Positions 5,284-6,691 of a stretch of 6,691 nt of DNA are shown here, piece by piece; within the stretch, counting starts at the first letter, position 1, and the number at the start of each line of letters is the position of its first letter. The DNA comes from DASVXQ01 sp046727955 (lineage in GTDB: Bacteria > Actinomycetota > CALGFH01): NCBI GenBank assembly GCA_046727955.1, contig JBKPDO010000244.1, positions 1-6,691 of the forward strand, in the 5' to 3' direction. The translations under genes and the position numbers were made by a program. The notes under the pieces were generated by a model, which did no database searches, was not told the origin of the DNA, and was given only the letters and a program-made list of their open reading frames with translations.

Positions 5284-6458
5284 GCCACCTCCAGAGCCTG
5301 AATGAAATCCTCGCGCAGGTCAGCCGGGTCTTCCAGGCCGACGGAGACCCGCACCATCCCCTCACCGATGCCGGCGGCCCGCAGGGCGGCGGCGTCGAGC
5401 TGGCGGTGGGTCGTGGAGGCGGGGTGGGACACCAGGGTCTCCACCCCACCCAGCGAGGGCGCCAGCCGCGCCACGCGCGTCGCCTCGATGAAGCGGCGCC
5501 CGGCCTCGCGCCCACCGCGCAGGTCGAACGAGAGCATGCCGCTCCAGCCGTCGAGCACCCGTCTGGCAACCGCGTGGCTGGGGTGGTCGGGCAGCCCGGG
5601 CCAGTAGACCCGCTCCACCTTGGGGTGGGCGCTGAGCAGCTCGGCGAGCTCCCTGGCGTTGTCGCCGTGGCGCTGCATGCGCAGCGGCAGCGTCCTGATC
5701 CCGCGCAGCACCAGCCAGGCCGCGAACGGGTCCGGCGAGGCGCCGAGGTCGATCATGACCTCCCAGGCGCGGGCGTGGACCTCGGCGTCGGCGAAAACGG
5801 CCAGCCCGCCGACCACGTCGCTGTGCCCGCCGAGGTATTTGGTGGCCGAGTGGACCACCACCGTCGCGCCCTGCTCGACCGGCCGGCACAGGTAGGGAGT
5901 TGCGACGGTGTTGTCGACCACCAGGTGCACGCCGGCCTCGCGGGTCACCTCGGCGAGAGCGGGCAGGTCGGCGACGGTCATGGTGGGGTTGGCCACGGTC
6001 TCGACGTAGACGGCCCGGGTGGTGGGCTTCAGCGCCGCGCGGACGGCCGCCGGGTCGGTCCCGGCGACGAAGCTCGTCTCGATGCCCAGGCGCGTGGCCA
6101 GCCCGGTGGCCAGCGAGAAGGTCCCGCCGTAGAGGTCGTGCTGCAGGACGAGGTGGTCGCCGGCGCCGGCAAGGCTCAGCAGCACCGTGGAGATGGCGCC
6201 CATGCCGGAGGCGGTGGCCATCGCCTCGGCGGCTCCCTCCAGGTCGGCGACGAGCGCCTCGAGGGCAGCACTGGTGGGGTTCTCGTAGCGGGAATACACG
6301 TAGCCCTGGCGGGGCTGGCGCAGGGTGTGCACGTAGTGCTCGGCGTCCTCGAACGCGAAAGTCGAGGTCTGCCAGATGGGGACCGACAGCGGCCGCTCCG
6401 CAGGCGGCGGCAGCTCCACTCCCCGTATCGCGCGCGTGGCGAAGCGTCGCTTCGGCAT
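5280..6458 (-). CDS. cystathionine gamma-synthase/gamma-lyase family PLP enzyme
   Basis: This 392-residue member of the Cys/Met-metabolism PLP family makes or breaks thioether bonds in trans-sulfuration: O-acyl-homoserine plus cysteine to cystathionine (synthase), or cystathionine to cysteine (lyase). Visible sites: VYSRYENPT with Y55 and R57, which contact the neighbouring subunit's PLP phosphate; SGMGAIS (85-90); LYGGT with stacking Y110; DNTVATPYL with D182 (PLP ring); SATKYLGGHSDVVGG with Schiff-base lysine K207; SLGGVETLVSHPAS (335-348) with E340; and VRVSVGLED with carboxylate-binding R370. Glycine at 112, where methionine gamma-lyases carry cysteine, argues against that activity. Synthase and lyase cannot be separated by eye. 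The start is the ATG at 6458, with GGGAGG 6 bases upstream; the in-frame ATG at 6464 touches that site. It follows the upstream gene by 12 bases and overlaps ddl by 4, so the three probably form one transcript. Confidence 0.93.
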   Translation of the reverse strand: MPKRRFATRAIRGVELPPPAERPLSVPIWQTSTFAFEDAEHYVHTLRQPRQGYVYSRYENPTSAALEALVADLEGAAEAMATASGMGAISTVLLSLAGAGDHLVLQHDLYGGTFSLATGLATRLGIETSFVAGTDPAAVRAALKPTTRAVYVETVANPTMTVADLPALAEVTREAGVHLVVDNTVATPYLCRPVEQGATVVVHSATKYLGGHSDVVGGLAVFADAEVHARAWEVMIDLGASPDPFAAWLVLRGIRTLPLRMQRHGDNARELAELLSAHPKVERVYWPGLPDHPSHAVARRVLDGWSGMLSFDLRGGREAGRRFIEATRVARLAPSLGGVETLVSHPASTTHRQLDAAALRAAGIGEGMVRVSVGLEDPADLREDFIQALEVA

Positions 6459-6464
6459 CCGCAT

Positions 6465-6470
6465 CCTCCC
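6465..6470 (-). promoter_or_regulatory. ribosome binding site deciding the trans-sulfuration enzyme start
   Basis: GGGAGG lies directly after the stop codon of the upstream gene (6471-6473) and 6 bases before the ATG at 6458. It abuts the ATG at 6464 with no spacing, so that codon cannot use it. The start at 6458 gives MPKRRFATRAI, a normal N-terminus for the family. Confidence 0.8.
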
Positions 6471-6691
6471 TCACGACCCCTCGGGCTTCTCGTCTTCCTC
6501 AGCGTTGGGCAGCGTATCAGGGGTATCGCCGGCGTCCCCGCTGTCGGGGCCAAGGGCCGGAGCGGCCGGCGAGGGCGGCCGCGCGCCCGAGAAGCCGGAG
6601 CGGCCGGCCTCGCCGGCCGCAGCGTCCCCTCGGGCCGCCTCGGTGGCGCGCGCGAGCACGCGGGCGCGGAAGCGGTTGCCCTGCGCCAGGC
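6471..6691 (-). CDS. 3' end of an unidentified gene (partial)
   Basis: The frame is open from the window edge to TGA at 6471-6473, giving 72 visible residues; the gene's start lies outside. The visible part begins LAQGNRFRARVLARATEAARG, likely the end of a folded helical region, then becomes a low-complexity Ala/Gly/Pro/Ser tail ending in the acidic stretch NAEEDEKPEGS. Such disordered tails are common at the ends of actinobacterial proteins and carry no functional information. Only 12 bases separate it from the next gene, whose ribosome site adjoins its stop, so it is probably the upstream member of the same operon. I do not recognise the protein. No stop codon interrupts the frame, and the tight junction supports its being real. 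Confidence 0.6.
   Translation of the reverse strand, partial: LAQGNRFRARVLARATEAARGDAAAGEAGRSGFSGARPPSPAAPALGPDSGDAGDTPDTLPNAEEDEKPEGS

Overview
This is a very GC-rich bacterial segment in which the codons of every real gene end almost always in G or C. The gene set points to Actinomycetota: a phosphoserine aminotransferase of the actinobacterial (mycobacterial-like) type, a stand-alone Lrp/AsnC ligand-binding (RAM) protein, a D-Ala-D-Ala ligase and a Clp N-domain protein. The phylum call is inferred from family types; the lineage within it cannot be read from the window.

Layout. Positions 1-394 hold no gene I can support. They contain a cluster of strong GC-rich palindromes (71-154) and a short motif repeated near 62, 118 and 221. 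A 77-residue RAM-domain protein follows (395-628, +). It converges, with 11 bp between the stop codons, on serC (640-1788, -). serC diverges from a class I aspartate-type aminotransferase gene (1830-3041, +), with only 41 bp between the two chosen starts. The aminotransferase gene converges on an unusual gene (3106-4020, -) encoding two Clp N-domain repeats joined to a C-terminal beta-rich domain, with no AAA+ ATPase. The whole 64 bp between these two genes is a tandem array of a 12-13 bp self-complementary unit, probably a shared terminator. A 159-bp gap with a candidate terminator stem-loop leads to a tight minus-strand operon, in transcription order: the 3' end of an unidentified gene (6471 to the window edge), a cystathionine gamma-synthase/lyase family enzyme (5280-6458) and ddl (4180-5283). 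The last two overlap by 4 bp (ATGA).

How the genes fit together. Three enzymes use pyridoxal phosphate and serve amino-acid metabolism: SerC (serine), the aspartate-type aminotransferase (aspartate/glutamate and 2-oxoacids) and the trans-sulfuration enzyme (cysteine/methionine). The RAM protein probably senses amino acids, but no target is visible. Ddl makes the D-Ala-D-Ala dipeptide for peptidoglycan.

I see no mobile element, CRISPR array, tRNA, rRNA, toxin-antitoxin pair or defence system. The points most worth a second look are the ATPase-less Clp N-domain fusion and the two palindromic repeat structures; everything else looks like ordinary chromosomal metabolism.
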